The notes under the pieces were generated by a model that was not told the origin of the DNA, ran no database searches, and was given only the letters and a program-made list of their open reading frames with translations. Shown here one piece after another: positions 44,994 to 57,124 of a stretch of 64,000 bases of DNA. The position numbers and the translations under genes were made by a program. Position 1 is the first letter of the stretch; each line of letters begins with the position of its first letter. Source of the DNA: Amanita rubescens (Eukaryota > Basidiomycota > Agaricomycetes > Agaricales > Amanitaceae); NCBI GenBank assembly GCA_015039365.1, contig WION01000227.1, forward strand, positions 22,754-86,753, written 5' to 3'.

Positions 44994-47038
44994 TCATAGA
45001 TTTCTTTCAGTCCCTGCTCGGCATTCAAAACATGTGTCCATCATCCTCTGACCAAGGCCCTCGAGAGCCAGATCCCGAGTCGGTAGTCCCGCAGTAAATG
45101 CAGTAATTGCAGTAAATATAAGCCGCCCAACTGCCCATATATCCACTTCTGCACCATGATTATCTTCATATACCTTTGATGAATGCGAGTCACGCTCAAG
45201 TATCGTACTGCTTTCGTTGGGGCAAACGAAGCATCTTCCCAGTCGATCAGAAACCACTTGGAAGAATCTTCACGGCTTTGCATGACATTCGACCAATGGA
45301 TATCGCGGTGAAATACTGGCGGATCAGCGTGGGCTACCTAACTGGAGCTTTAGTTAATGAAGTAAAAGGAAATCGAGACTACCTTGAGAGCTTCGAGGAT
45401 GCACACTACAGCATTTCGAACATCCAAGAATGATTTAGGTTCTTCGCTAATCCCTACTGGCTCCAGGTCGACGTATGTGCCACGCATACGGTGCTGAATT
45501 TCGGCTTTCCTAAGCCGGTCCACGTTAGGAACACCCTTAGAAACCAAGGACGCATAGATCGCCTGTAGGTGTTTGACGCGCTCCTTGCGATCGACCGCAT
45601 CCCTATCTTCGACCCGAACCGCAAATCCATACGTCTTGCGCACATGTGATAAAAAATATTCAATAGTCTTGCCACCCTTACTGAGCTTAGAGTCAATATA
45701 CCAGATGGCAATAGAAGAAACATGCCCACAGGCGATTCACAAACATATCTTCATCTTTGCCTTTTCCGTTGTCTGCTGAAGCGATCGAAGAATGCCGCAC
45801 ATCTTGATCATCCTTGTGGCATTCTTGATACGTTCACGTCGTGACGAAAGATCAGCAGTTGTTAGATCCACAACCCGAAGGCTTCCACCTTGCGGCAATA
45901 TAGCCACGATGGTGACACTGACCCCAATGGCGTAATAACCTAGACCACGAAAAAGTGAATGACTAAGAACCTACTCAGGCACGAACGACTACCAACCGAG
46001 AATATAAGGGGCCGGATCATACACCCATCAGGTCTTGTCTTTGAGTTCATCTTTAGGATGCTTCCCCGTGAAGGTCCTGCTACTTTCTTCGCCACGAAAT
46101 ACGCAAACGTCGTCGAGTAGGAGACCAAAGCCAGGTCGGAACTGTCCAGGTTCTTTACCCTCGCTGTCACACCAAACATTCTCAGCAGACAAGCATGAAG
46201 AGAGGATTTGTTGGATGTTGTCAACCCAGAATCCATGTAGAGATTTATCAGTACCGTCCGGTTCTAGTGGACCATTCATAATTGCCGTCTTCAAGTCATG
46301 CTGAATCTCATTAGCAGTTTCATCTTCGGATTGCGTAAACAGCAAATCGAGATCTTGGTCGTAGCATGCATGGTCATGAACGCCTCTGAACAAGAGTTTC
46401 CTCCGCTCGACGCGGGACAACGGTATCTTCCAGTCTGGATCGAGAGGCTCCTCAAGGCTTGACCGGTATCGCCCATATATAGAATAAATTGTCCGATATG
46501 TCAACTATGGCGTGATTAGTACTTGGTTTAGGCTGCATCAGAAGAGGACTAACTAGGGTCATCGCGTTTTCTTTTCACTGCTGTTTGCTCAGTAACACTC
46601 GACCGTGGAGATTTATCAACAGTGGCTGGAGCCTTTACAATTATGTGAACGTCGTCGCTAGGAGGCTGCATTGAAAAGATACTGAAGAGACTATCCGTGG
46701 GCTCTAATTTGTCCGCAAATTTCGAAAGTCCATTTCCCAGGGATCCGATACGTTTAGCCAGAGTGTCGGCCGGCGTCGCAGCGATAGGGTTGAAGTCCTT
46801 GGGCTGAGAAAAGGAACGTCAATTCACATCGTGGGTCATCAATGGCGCTCACCTTCCACAATTCTGGAGTGTGAGGACCAACATCCTTTAAGGTATCTGG
46901 TGCACGCTTGCTTTGTATAACTTCCTTGAACTCGCCAACCACACAATCGTGCGTCAGGGTAACTGGAAAGACGATAGATTCGCCTTCGATAAGACAATTA
47001 AGCCGGCGAGAGCCGTGGACCAGTGGGGTACCAAGCAT
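44994..47038 (-). pseudogene. Crinkler-family gene with C-terminal kinase-like domain, inactivated
   Basis: ATG at 47038 opens a Crinkler-type N-terminal module: RLNCLIEGE, VVGEFKEVIQSKR, PELWK, a 50-nt intron, then PKDFNPI, DSLFSIFSMQPPSDDVHIIV. A basic KRKRDD segment follows. After another intron the text runs through a middle domain (PDWKIPLSRVERRK, HDHACYDQDLDLL) to a kinase-like part with VFHRDIHWSNV and LIDWEDASFAP. Crinklers are known as host- or competitor-directed nuclear effectors and also occur in free-living fungi. At least three lesions are visible: a frame change near 46460 between the N-terminal and middle parts, an in-frame TGA at 46028-46030 where a Trp codon is expected, and a one-base loss near 45190 in the kinase part. 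A second, more broken copy is scattered over 34560-38610. Confidence 0.75.
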
Positions 47039-47379
47039 AGCCTGCAGAGATGAGGCCAGTCCTGATTGCACCGTATTGGAAAAATGATACATAACGGAGG
47101 CAAGGCGGAGCGTAATTAAGAGGAGGCACACCGAGAGCAGCCTGGCCCCTTAATGCATAATGTCTTAGACGTATTGCGCTCTATTTGGCGCTGTGTTCTA
47201 GTAGCTACTTGGCCATGAGGTCTTCGGGCGTGCAGCCTCCAACAGTTCCAAGGCCATAACCATAACTTCGACGCGAAAGAGGTCAAAGCCGATATTACCA
47301 GGCGGGAGCGGAGCGGCCAAAGCGTTGTTTGGTAACGGAGCGGAAATTGCCGAAAACCCAGCCCTTTGTCGCTCAGTCT

Positions 47380-47880
47380 GCCCCAAGCCTCAATGTCCCT
47401 CCAGACACCCACCCGACAACTAGTCCACAACCTGCCTTATATGCACACGTTCTGAGCGCCGCGGGCTGGAAAGATTATTTAAACAAATCTTATCCGTCCA
47501 AATCTGACAATCTCAAGCGTGAATATGCCAGTGCGTTCATAACATTCCTCTTATCTCAGTATACTGACAATACCTAAACACGCGCAGTGACTGTCGCCCG
47601 TGTGCTCCGTCATGTCTGAGGGCATCGAATCTGTGGTGAAGGAACTTTGCGGTCCCCGTGAGTCCAACAACGTTTTCAATGTCACTTCCATTCTAAACTC
47701 TTCTAGTCACGAAATGCCGTCGTCGCTGATCAAACCCCGAAAAAAACGCCTGAAAGCAGCATTCGAAAAACCCTTATCACACCAAAGGTGCACTAAAAGC
47801 GCTACCGAACTATTCCAACTCATGCTAGCGGGCGGAAACGGGACGGAATAAGACCGTCGCGCGTTCAAAGCCCGCGAGCA
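47380..47880 (+). pseudogene. Decayed and internally deleted TYR1 copy
   Basis: Recognisable pieces of TYR1 in order: exon 1 (QSAPSLNVPPDTHP and HVLSAAGWK equivalents), exon 2 (LKREYAS), exon 3 (EGIESVVKEL), exon 4 start, then a jump to the start of exon 7 (SATELFQLMLAGGNGTE) followed by a stop. The Rossmann glycines are deleted. It is much more diverged than the copy at 37645 and lies next to the 5' end of the Crinkler pseudogene. Confidence 0.8.
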
Positions 47881-48987
47881 ATTTAAAGTGAAACGCCAGA
47901 AGCGAGCTTATGATAATGAAGAGGTCCATAGCTGCCAATCCATTTTATGCGTCATAATCTTGAATATATTAAGAGAGCTTGCTCTTTATTTCGTTTTTCA
48001 TGAACAAGACTCGACGTTGCGCAGTTTATCTCTACGTTCCAAATTTGTGACCTGCTAACTCGCAGAACGCCGCAGATATCCGAGTCCTCACTAGCGCTCG
48101 ACCTGCCAGAAGAGATGAAAAGCCACGAGGGTCGGTCCAAAAGCGCCTTGACGAAACCTGAAAGGATATAATGTTTGCTTCGATCTTGTCCCAGTTGGGA
48201 AAAACGAACATACATACCTCGAATTGCGGTTGCTCATTCTCTATGCGGGGAGCAAAAACGTGATTTTGAAAGCGATGGATAGTGACGTTGCGCTCACGCA
48301 CTTCGAGCCCGGAAATAGAAAGTCGTTCATAAACGTACAGCAGGGTCTGTCACCATGCTCGACAAGTTAGATGGTCACACGATGCCACAGTTTATCACGT
48401 CACTATCATTTCTCCTGTCATCCATCTTCTCCGATGAACATATCTATATATGATCTATATCATGAACGTTCTACGTCCGCATTTCTCGTATCCAACATCA
48501 CGACCCTCGAAACTTAAAAGTTACACGTCAAATTCACTCGGTACCAAGTGATGTTCGAGTTCAACGTTGGCTCTAATCGTTATCGATATATCGTTCATAC
48601 GAATGCTCTTTCACAGGGAGTGCTATTCTCTTACCAGTATATGAGAACGTCAATTCAACATATCATCGCCAACTGCAACGTTCCATTCCCGAGTCCCTGG
48701 CTAATCGACATGTGTTATAGAATGATATGGATCTATTCCATACAAAGCTAGTCTCACTGGAAATAGGGTTAGGCGCGCGTGGAGTATGTCAATTGTCATG
48801 AATTAGGTGTGGTTCTAATATACCCTATGCCCCGTTCTTTTCTCACATCACGAGTATAGATATCATGGGGTACACGCTGCAGTATCGTAATCCGGCCTCA
48901 AAGTGGTGGTACGCTTCCGCTCTCTCTACTTCCTCACGGACGCTACCCCTCTAAGCAAACGCTCGCCAGTCCGGTGGACAGTCAACC
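47881..48987. other. No supported gene
   Basis: Only short frames on both strands (for example 47952-48301 minus) without recognisable features. Upstream region of the receptor gene at 48988. Confidence 0.5.
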
Positions 48988-50427
48988 ATGGGAGGCATGA
49001 CAAGCGTTGGAATTGCCATAACCGCAGTGACCGCTGCTGCAAGTTTTTTATCCTTGATCGGTTCGGGGTTCATATTGCTCTGCTACGCCATCCTACCGCT
49101 CGACCACCATTTCCGTCATATATTGATTTTGAACCTTGCAACATCCGGTACGCGACCACTAATTCATTCCTCACATCAATACAAGGCTAAGAAAACTATA
49201 GATTTCCTAAACTCCTTGAACAACACTGTGGGCGGATTGTACATTCTAGCTCACAAGAAAGGTATAGACCCTGGACGTGCATGCGTTTTCAACGGTTTTG
49301 TTGGACAGGTTACCGTGCAGGTGAGTTAGTTCATGATGATCGATCGATTAAGTTGACCCGAGTTAATGCAAAGGCCACCGATTGTGCTATACTGGTTATT
49401 GCCATAACTACCGTGTACACGATCGCCGGGAGGCATATATCGGCAGTGCCGGAAGGGCGATGGCAACACAAACGCGCAGTGCTTCTTACTTGCGCTATTT
49501 GGGCCTTTCCCTTTTTCACAGGTGCGGTATACTGACCTCGATGCCCGTAGATAGACATTGATGCTTTCTGTCAGGGTTTCTAGCATTGGGAAAGGGATGG
49601 TATGCCCCGGCCAGCGGCGATTGGTAGGTACCTTCTAGTAGCCCGGCGGCCGCATGTTTGGTGACATTACGGTTATTTGACAGGTGCTGGTTAGAAGCCA
49701 AGCCAGTTTATATTCGTTACGTACTCACGCATGGTTGGCGATTCCTGTTTATCATCATCGAGGTATGGTTTATTTTTAGCAATCTGACTCGATACTAAAG
49801 CCAATTAGATCTCGCTTTACTTCTATCTGGTATGCTATTCTAATCAGTTGGATAGTCTTGGTGGACGTTGACCGTTATTCTAAGAATATCTACCTTCGAC
49901 GACACTATCGAGCAGTGGCTCAGGTTATATCGCCACCGGGCGGCATAGGCTCGCGTTCCACACAAACCGGACCTCGCCAAGAGTCGAGTTCGAGCCCTTC
50001 TTATGGTCAAGTCTCAGCAACGACCATCGACGCGGGAGAAAAAGGCACCGCTACGGCATCGGTATACTCCCCAAATCTGAGCCAAAAGTCCACTGCTGGG
50101 TTACTTCCACAAAACAAGCCGCGCAGCACATTCTGGTCGCGCCTTACCGGCCTTCGAGGGACGAGTCAGACGAAGGGTGCTTTCTCCGCCGATGCCCAAT
50201 ATCAAGCGATTCAACGAGCGTTACTGCTCAATGCGTATCCTTTGGCGTACATCATCCTCTGGATTCCTGGGATTGTTAATCGGTTGATAGAGGCTACTGG
50301 ACGTCAGAGCACGGTGACGCAGTTTCTGCAGGCGACAACGCAACTTGTGGGGTTGGCGAATGCGCTGACGTATGGGTGGAATGAGAAAGTGGCGACGCAA
50401 TTAAGAAAACGATTTTTAAAACGGTAA
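48988..50427 (+). CDS. Seven-transmembrane receptor, Git3/cAMP-receptor-like, paralogue 1
   Basis: A plasma-membrane GPCR, probably sensing a nutrient or small molecule. Seven exons: 48988-49147, 49202-49320, 49374-49521, 49575-49623, 49684-49762, 49809-49829 and 49885-50427. Frame is kept throughout, giving 372 residues. TM1 is VTAAASFLSLIGSGFILLCY, TM2 follows HFRHILILNLATSDF, TM3 carries CVFNGFVGQVTVQATDCAIL (with the cysteine usual for the loop disulfide), TM4 is VLLTCAIWAFPFF and TM5 is GWRFLFIIIEISLYFYL. A long Ser-rich third cytoplasmic loop follows, then TM6 ALLLNAYPLAYIILWIPG and TM7 near LVGLANALTYGWNEKV. The TM6-TM7 text fits fungal glucose/cAMP-receptor-like proteins. Exon 6 is only 21 nt. 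Two paralogues with the same intron positions lie at 57125 and 59412. The ligand is unknown. Confidence 0.85.
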
Positions 50428-50715
50428 ATGGATCATGGAATGGACGGACTTGCTGCTATGCGACGTTTTCATTGAACGATGTTCACGGACTGTATGTTAG
50501 GGATTTGACGGTTGGCATGTGTAAGGCGCGGGGATTACGGTATCTTTGTATATTTAGTTCGTATTCTGCTTATTTCATCTGAGGCCAGACTCTGACAATA
50601 ATAAGCGTAGTAATGATTCGACCATTGTCAACCGTGTATTTGAACATTATATGGGAACGACACGCCGTTGGTATACAGTAACTCTGAAAGCGACCAGTCG
50701 CATATGCTATTTGGG

Positions 50716-53193
50716 TCAAGCTTCCATCTTCATGCACACGATGCCCTTCTGAGCGTCCGGTCTCCTCTTCCACAACGCCTCGAATTTATCTGCATCTTCC
50801 TGATGAACCTCAATCTTTAACCAATCCGGCAAGCTGCAAACCCAGCCTTTACAACGGGTTGTTGTTGGGAATGTGGTTTGTCCCGGCAACTTCCACGCCC
50901 ATGTCGTGATTTGGTCGAACGCTTGGCCTGGGGGTACTGTGTTATCCGAGATAGGGCCAAGACGGTAGAGGGATAGACCATTTATCTTTCGACGCTTGAC
51001 TCGGAATTCACGATCCAATGTGGAAAGTAAATCTGTATCTTCATCGTCCGATTCGTCCCCGGATTCTGGGGCATCCAATAATGGTTTCACTTTGCTCAAG
51101 CCTACCAAATAAAGCTCCGCTTCCCCGTTAGTGCTATCCTTACTAGTTCCGACTACTATGTTTCGCTTCTTGACTTTGTCGTATTTATACCCCCTCTCGC
51201 CCACGTATTCTAAGGTCCGTTTAAGACCCGTTCTGCCGTAAGATAGTCAGTGCCACATCCTCTGTAGGCGAGCGTCCATTACTCACCGCTGAGTCGGTGA
51301 GGGTTTATCCGACAACCGATCTCCCACATATCTCTCCAGTATGACGGCGTACGGCATATCGGTGTTTGATAAATCGACGAAAAACCCATACAGGGAGGGA
51401 ATTTTACACCTTTGGGGGTCATCCATCAGAGAACGGAATATGCATGACTCGCGCTGAAGCTCCTGTACATTATCTTGGCCTTGAGCAGTCTTCACAATGA
51501 CGCAATCGGCAAAAGTCTTTCCCTTCCACTTCACGGTGCCAATAAAAATACTGCGGTCGTCGTTGATGATGGGCCTGATCTTGATTTCCAGGCCAAAGGA
51601 ATTTTGCTCCTGCGGATAGCGCTTGTACAAGTTCATACTGTACTGTGACCCGCTGCCTTTTTTCGGGCCCAAGCAAAGCTCCTGACATTCAGATAATATC
51701 TGTCCCACGTCGACAGGTCCCATGTCCGGTTCGTCGTCCTCGATGCGGTAATGCCTTTCAGTATACGTTGTCCAAGACAAAGGTAAGTTGTTTTTATCTT
51801 CGCAGGCTTTCAATCGCGCGGCACGATCTATGGCATCCCGAATGGAGGCAATAAACAGGCCGACCAACATCTGGATATAACCAGGCTTAGTAGTGAAAAT
51901 GGGATCGCCCAGATATAGCACTTTCTCAGCACGATTTCGTGCAACTATCATATCGATATTGCCGCAGCTGAGCACCAGAAATGTCGCATCGTTCTTAACC
52001 ATCTCGGACCATATCTATTTGAATTCAGCAAAGCCTGTATAAATGATAACCAATTTTCACCTGTTGGAGAATGCGCTTGGCAGACGATCTATGATCATCT
52101 TCCAGGTCGACCGCTGGCTTCGTCCAATTGGCCGCTTTGAGTTGGACAATAGGATTTGCGGCATCAAAACCAGTCCTGCTGCCTGTCACCCGAAAATTAA
52201 TCTTATCACGCTCGCAAGTCTGGCGGTCGCATTCTTCCCAGTGAACATCATCATCGCAAGTCATTTCAAGTATCGCGATCATGTGTTCGTAACTCCCGGC
52301 TAGAAGATTCTTGAACTCGTAAAGCGTGACGCAGGGGAAGTAGCGAAATACATCTTTCAGTTCATTCATTGACGGATCATCGCAGACGGGGCAGTTGAAC
52401 ATCGACATTTCACCCTGAACTGCAGTTTCCCCCAAGGGCGGTCTTCTGTTCCCCTGGTCTACAGGAGAATAGGGACAGTCGTGGTGAATGCTCCCAGGTG
52501 GCGGGAAATCGAGATCTACGCGCAATGCAGCATCCGCGATGGCCTTATCCATTGGCTGCACTGTTGACCATTGCATGTACCGCGTCCACCAAGAAGGCGT
52601 CTCGAACGCAAGTGCAGAGACTATAGGCAAGATGGTGTCCGGTATGATCTGTGCATAATGCTGGAGGATGCCATTTTCGACCTTAACCGTAGGGGCTCCA
52701 TATCGGTACAATGCATCTCGTACAGCGGCTGGATCGGTGCTGTCACATTTAGGCGGCGGTCCAAATTTCTCGATATATTTTTGGTAGTATCTGTCGGCGA
52801 TTTCTTCTATCTGCAGATTTAGGCCTGGACAGTATGCAACTTTCGCGGGTCTCAAAAGTTTGTCAAGATGTTTATCGTAATAACCTGGTTTCCGAGTTGA
52901 ACGGGATGGTGTATGATCTTTCGCAGCTTTGTACCCTGGTATACCGAGCTTGAATATCTTCCGTACATCGTCGGGGTCACCCGGTTTATACGCGCGCAAA
53001 TAAGATGGAATGATATCATTATCAACTTCCATCGCAAACAAGTGTAAGCGAATTTTCGTATTTCTCAAAAGAATGAATTACCCATTGAGACATCCGAAGC
53101 CTCGTCGTTGCTTCTGTTAGAGGTAACAGAGTCGTCTTTCTTGGCTGCAGAGCTAGCAAGCGGTTTTTTGGTGCGGCGCGACGGACGCGACAT
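50716..53193 (-). CDS. Kinase-like family member with lost kinase motifs (likely pseudokinase)
   Basis: Paralogue of the gene at 54301-56710 in architecture. Clear exons are about 53068-52072, 52020-51290 and 51241-50716. A first exon at 53193-53088 (MSRPSRRTKKPLASS, basic and Ser-rich) is plausible, but its join is uncertain, as I find no good acceptor in phase. The shared N-terminal mark is YYDKHLDKLL. The middle has a block like that of the paralogue: FLVLSCGN, RNRAEKVLYLGDPI, GYIQMLVGLFIASIRDAIDR. In the kinase-like part the glycine loop is absent, VIVK stands for the ATP lysine, the catalytic loop reads YKYDKVKKRN, and the DFG position reads VGLS. It is followed by a private C-terminal tail ending KGIVCMKMEA. 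Catalysis is unlikely; a binding or regulatory role is possible. Confidence 0.65.
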
Positions 53194-54300
53194 TTTCTTT
53201 CGATAAATTTATTGAGTTGTCGGCGGAAATACCTGTTTACTTGCAATAATCAGATCCTACGAGTTATATCGACGAATGCGAAGGCGTACAAAGATGTTGG
53301 ATTAAGTGGCGACATACAATCGCCATGCGGTGTCTTATACATCTTTGGCCTACGAACCGGGGACGGGGAACAATAACAATAACGCTAACGCAGCTTGTTC
53401 CTTTTCCGAAGCTGAAGTGAAAAGCTGGAGAAACCATGGTTACTCTGTAGATGTGTGATCCGAGAACGTCGTCGTTGCTACAAGCAAAGAACAGTCAGAA
53501 CGGCACGTATCATATCTTCTCCCGTTTTGGAAAGTGCCAGTGAAAACGGTTTCAGAAGCGTGCCTAACCTTGTGAGGAGTCGTCAAGTGAATAACACTTA
53601 GCCATACTGGGACAAACAACTAGGACAACAAAAACACCCACGGACCCACAACTGAACATTGCTGCTGGCGCAAGTACTTATGGCTGATGACGAACCATAG
53701 AAAGTGACATCTGGGCAATACCTTCTGTACTGACTTGAATCAAGCTGGTAAGACTTAGACGACTGTGTTCTAAGACTCAAAAGAAACGGAATCAACCACT
53801 GCTACATTCGGACCACAAAGGCAATTCACAGGGGAATGGTGCCTAATTCACGACATCCAGTTAACAAAGACCTGCCAGCACCCTTGTCTGAACCATCCTC
53901 CAAATGGGAAGATTAGTCGGAGCAAGAGTCACGAGTGCCGAGACGGGACAATTGGAATAGATTCCTGATTGGGGTTGTGCAGACGCTTATAGTCACTATA
54001 GTACGATTCGCCGCTGTCATAAATCAAATAATTGCGATGGCGATTCAACCGAGTCCACATGTCAAACATATATGTAGCGACCTTGGGAAAAGAGAAGCAG
54101 ATAAATTATTGTGACATTTGGCATTTACATGTCGATTGGACATCTTGCTGAAACCGTTGGAGAACATGATATAATGGAATTCCCTTGCAATAATGCCAAG
54201 AGGTTGGCGTTTTTTCGCACCAAAAGCTAAACCTAGTTAAGGGGTATACATCGGTTTATGCAGGGTATATGCGGTATACAGTTGCAAAAGCCGCGTTTAT
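53194..54300. other. No supported gene
   Basis: AT-rich spacer between two minus-strand kinase-family genes. A 65-codon frame at 53598-53795 shows nothing recognisable. Confidence 0.6.
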
Positions 54301-56710
54301 TTAAATCCTACCATCCAATGAATCATCGTCCGTTGCGAGAGATGCTGCCGAGACGGAAGTTGGGGGACTTCCCCATTGGTTGGGCGGATGGTATTTTCCA
54401 TTGAGAAGGGAGCACAGATGGGCGAATTCCCGCTGACGAGATCTTTTACCTGCCTCGACCTTCGCCATGTCGAAATCAATTATAGACGCATGTCCTTCAT
54501 CATCCATCATCAAATTCTCCGGACGAATATCATAGTGGCGGACACCAGCTTCGTGTATCTCTATCATTACTGCCTTGAATGCTTTCCTGATAGGGGCGCT
54601 TTACCAAAAGTAACATAGGAATGAGCGTGAAACTTACTTCTGTTCATCGGTCAAGCTAACTTGTCCGTGCTGTCGATAATGCGGTTGTTTGACCAAGCTC
54701 GTCCCAGCGTGACTCATAATAAGAATCAAAGCCTCGTTTGTGGCATCTTCAAAAAGGCCGTATATTTTTGCGACACCGTTTACCCCTTGGCGCTCCAGGT
54801 ATCGATAGACAACATATTCATGCCGTAGTTTCTGTCGCTTTCCTTGTTCGAGAGCGATTTTGGCGATGGCAAGACAGCCATAAACACGACCGTCGCTTGT
54901 TTGAACTTCGACCTTGGCATTGTGGACTCTGCCTGTAGCCCCTTCCGCAATGATGTCGGACGTCAACGTTATGCAAAAGTAGTCGGCAGAGATGTACTTT
55001 CGCTTTCTCTTATTCCTGGAGGAAAGCGACTCTCCAGGTACGGGATCAAATATCGTCGCCGGGTCAACGCGGTAGAGAGCTGCTGGTGATGGCGAGTTAA
55101 ATACTCCATATTCAAGTCTGAGCAAAGCTAAATCTCGAGGAGAGGTTTCACGGAGAACGATCTGATATGGCGTCAGCGCGCTTTCGAAGGGCCGAGAAAC
55201 ACACTCACAGATTGAGTATTTTCAGCCCACCTGCGCAGTGTAGAGGTTGAAGACCCGGATCTAAGTTTCTTATATGTCAAATTCGAGTCGTTATCTCCCG
55301 CACCATCTGATCGCTTCCTTTTAGCGGAGCCGTCTTTTACAAGCCGCACACGTTCAAGGGCATCTCGAAGAATGATCATGTATAGGCCAATTTGAAGCTG
55401 GCCGTAATGAGGCTTGGAACCCGTGGAGACGTCTATCAAGTCAGAAAGAAAAAGAGTCTGGCTGCCGCGGTGTCGATATCCTATGCGCTCGTAACTGCCG
55501 CAGTGAAAAACTATCAGTGTAGCGTCAGCTTCCACAGCGCGAGTCCAAGCCTGATGCAAAATGTTCATTAGGTTTCAATTCGTATTTTTTTATATTCACA
55601 TACGTGTTGGACGAACACAGCGGATCCGACTCTTGCTGCTGCTTTTTTCACAGTTACGGTGGGCCAGGGCTTGCCCATAGCACCAATTTTCGACTGTTTT
55701 TTCCTCGGGGGCTGCTCCTTAGAGAAATTCAGACGAGCGCTCCGTCGCAGTTCCGGACCCACAAGGCAGTATTTCGCAATGGAAGGTATGGATTTCAACA
55801 TAAAAAAGGAATCGGGGGAGGGCGATAACGGAATGTCATTTTGGGCGTCATAACCGAAAACCGGACATGCCAGCGAAGGTATCCCGTTCTCCCTCATCGC
55901 CGTACCCATGTTTTTGAACATGTCCTCTACTTCTGGCAAGGGAACGAGGAGCTGGAAGGCCGCTAGAGATCCTAACCGGTTGGATATTCTACGAATGTCG
56001 TCACGAAGCCCTTCATCTAGACAAGACCAGATAGACTCTAACACCTCCACCTCTCCAGTCACATCATCACGAGGTATTTTCAGGGTACAGTCATCGATCA
56101 TCAGCGGATATCGCTCGAGTTCACGTTCAGATCCGTAAAACGATAAGATAGAAAGCCACGTATCGGCATGTGGATGCAAAGCTATAGTCGACGCAACCGA
56201 GGCGCAATTAAAGTAAGAAACTTGGTCGTAGAAACCAACAACGGACTTGGCATCCGTTATCGTCGTCCGGAAAGTTTCTTTTTGCCGACGTTCCTTGGTG
56301 CTGAAACGACATCCGTCCGGGCTGTCGGACCTGTCCGGAGGAAGGGATTGATCCTTGGCTTTCAGAACTTTAAGTTCGTCATAAACCAGCTTTGCAATGT
56401 CTCTCGGGAGGGATGAGGCGATTTTGACATATTTCAGGCTGAGCCGTGGATCCAGGTGCCGGTCGTAGAACATGTTTGGGTAACAGAATGTTACTTGTGA
56501 GTCTTGTGCAACATGAACTGGAGGCGGGTTATAGTTCATCAACATGATAAGTTCCTCGTAAACTTTCCGGTATGCCATGTTGCGGCTAGGTTGAATATAG
56601 CCGTAAACAAATTGAAACAGATGACCATTATGGGACGTCACATTGTCACGCGCCTCTTGGACTCCTCTTGGACCTCTTTACCTCCCCGAACTTGTCGGAT
56701 CCAACTGCAT
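54301..56710 (-). CDS. Protein kinase-like protein with N-terminal family module, intact
   Basis: Five exons: 56710-56682, 56586-55604, 55550-55209, 55161-54638 and 54598-54301. They join in frame to about 724 residues. The 29-nt first exon (MQLDPTSSG) is inferred from a good GTAAAG...CCTAG intron; an alternative start is the ATG at 56578 (MAYRKVYEEL). The N-terminal module carries FYDRHLDPRLSLKYVK. The middle carries TLIVFHCGSYERIGYRHRG and LQIGLYMIILRDALERV, a block reminiscent of nuclease-like modules placed before kinases in Crinkler-type proteins, though this is inference. The kinase-like domain has IIAEGATGRVH (glycine loop), LAIAKIA (ATP lysine), RHEYVVYRYL (helix C Glu), VRHYDIRPENLM (catalytic loop) and SIIDFDMAK, with DFD in place of DFG. 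A basic patch KRKRKY could direct it to the nucleus. Confidence 0.8.
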
Positions 56711-57124
56711 GATTCGTAGGCTGAATTTCTATTCTCTGACACGTTTTAAATAAAAATTTTAAAATGGATCTCGAATTTACCACAGATCTTGGGTGTTCCA
56801 GCTCCTCCCAGTTCCCCAATTTAGCCTTTTCGACTCCATACGCAGTGATATGTTATGCAATTTTGTAGAATTGGACGTTAGGGTTTGCCTCCCTTGAACA
56901 TGCCACGATGCCGGTATGTGGTCCGAATCTGTCTCAATGCTACGTTACGACTAATGAAAATAGACATCAAATGCAGGAACAGTTCAAACCAAATTTATAA
57001 TGATGTAGAGCCTTGAGGAGCGGTGCGTTTCCCTCCTGTCTGATCTCTCTCTCTCTCTCTCTCAAGTTCGCTCAATATATCTTCCAGCTAACTCAACGCC
57101 CGCCATTCTGGACAACACCTGGCC
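56711..57124. other. Divergent spacer with short CT microsatellite
   Basis: Upstream of a kinase-like gene (-) and a receptor gene (+). A (CT)n run lies at about 57044-57063. No frame of note. Confidence 0.6.
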
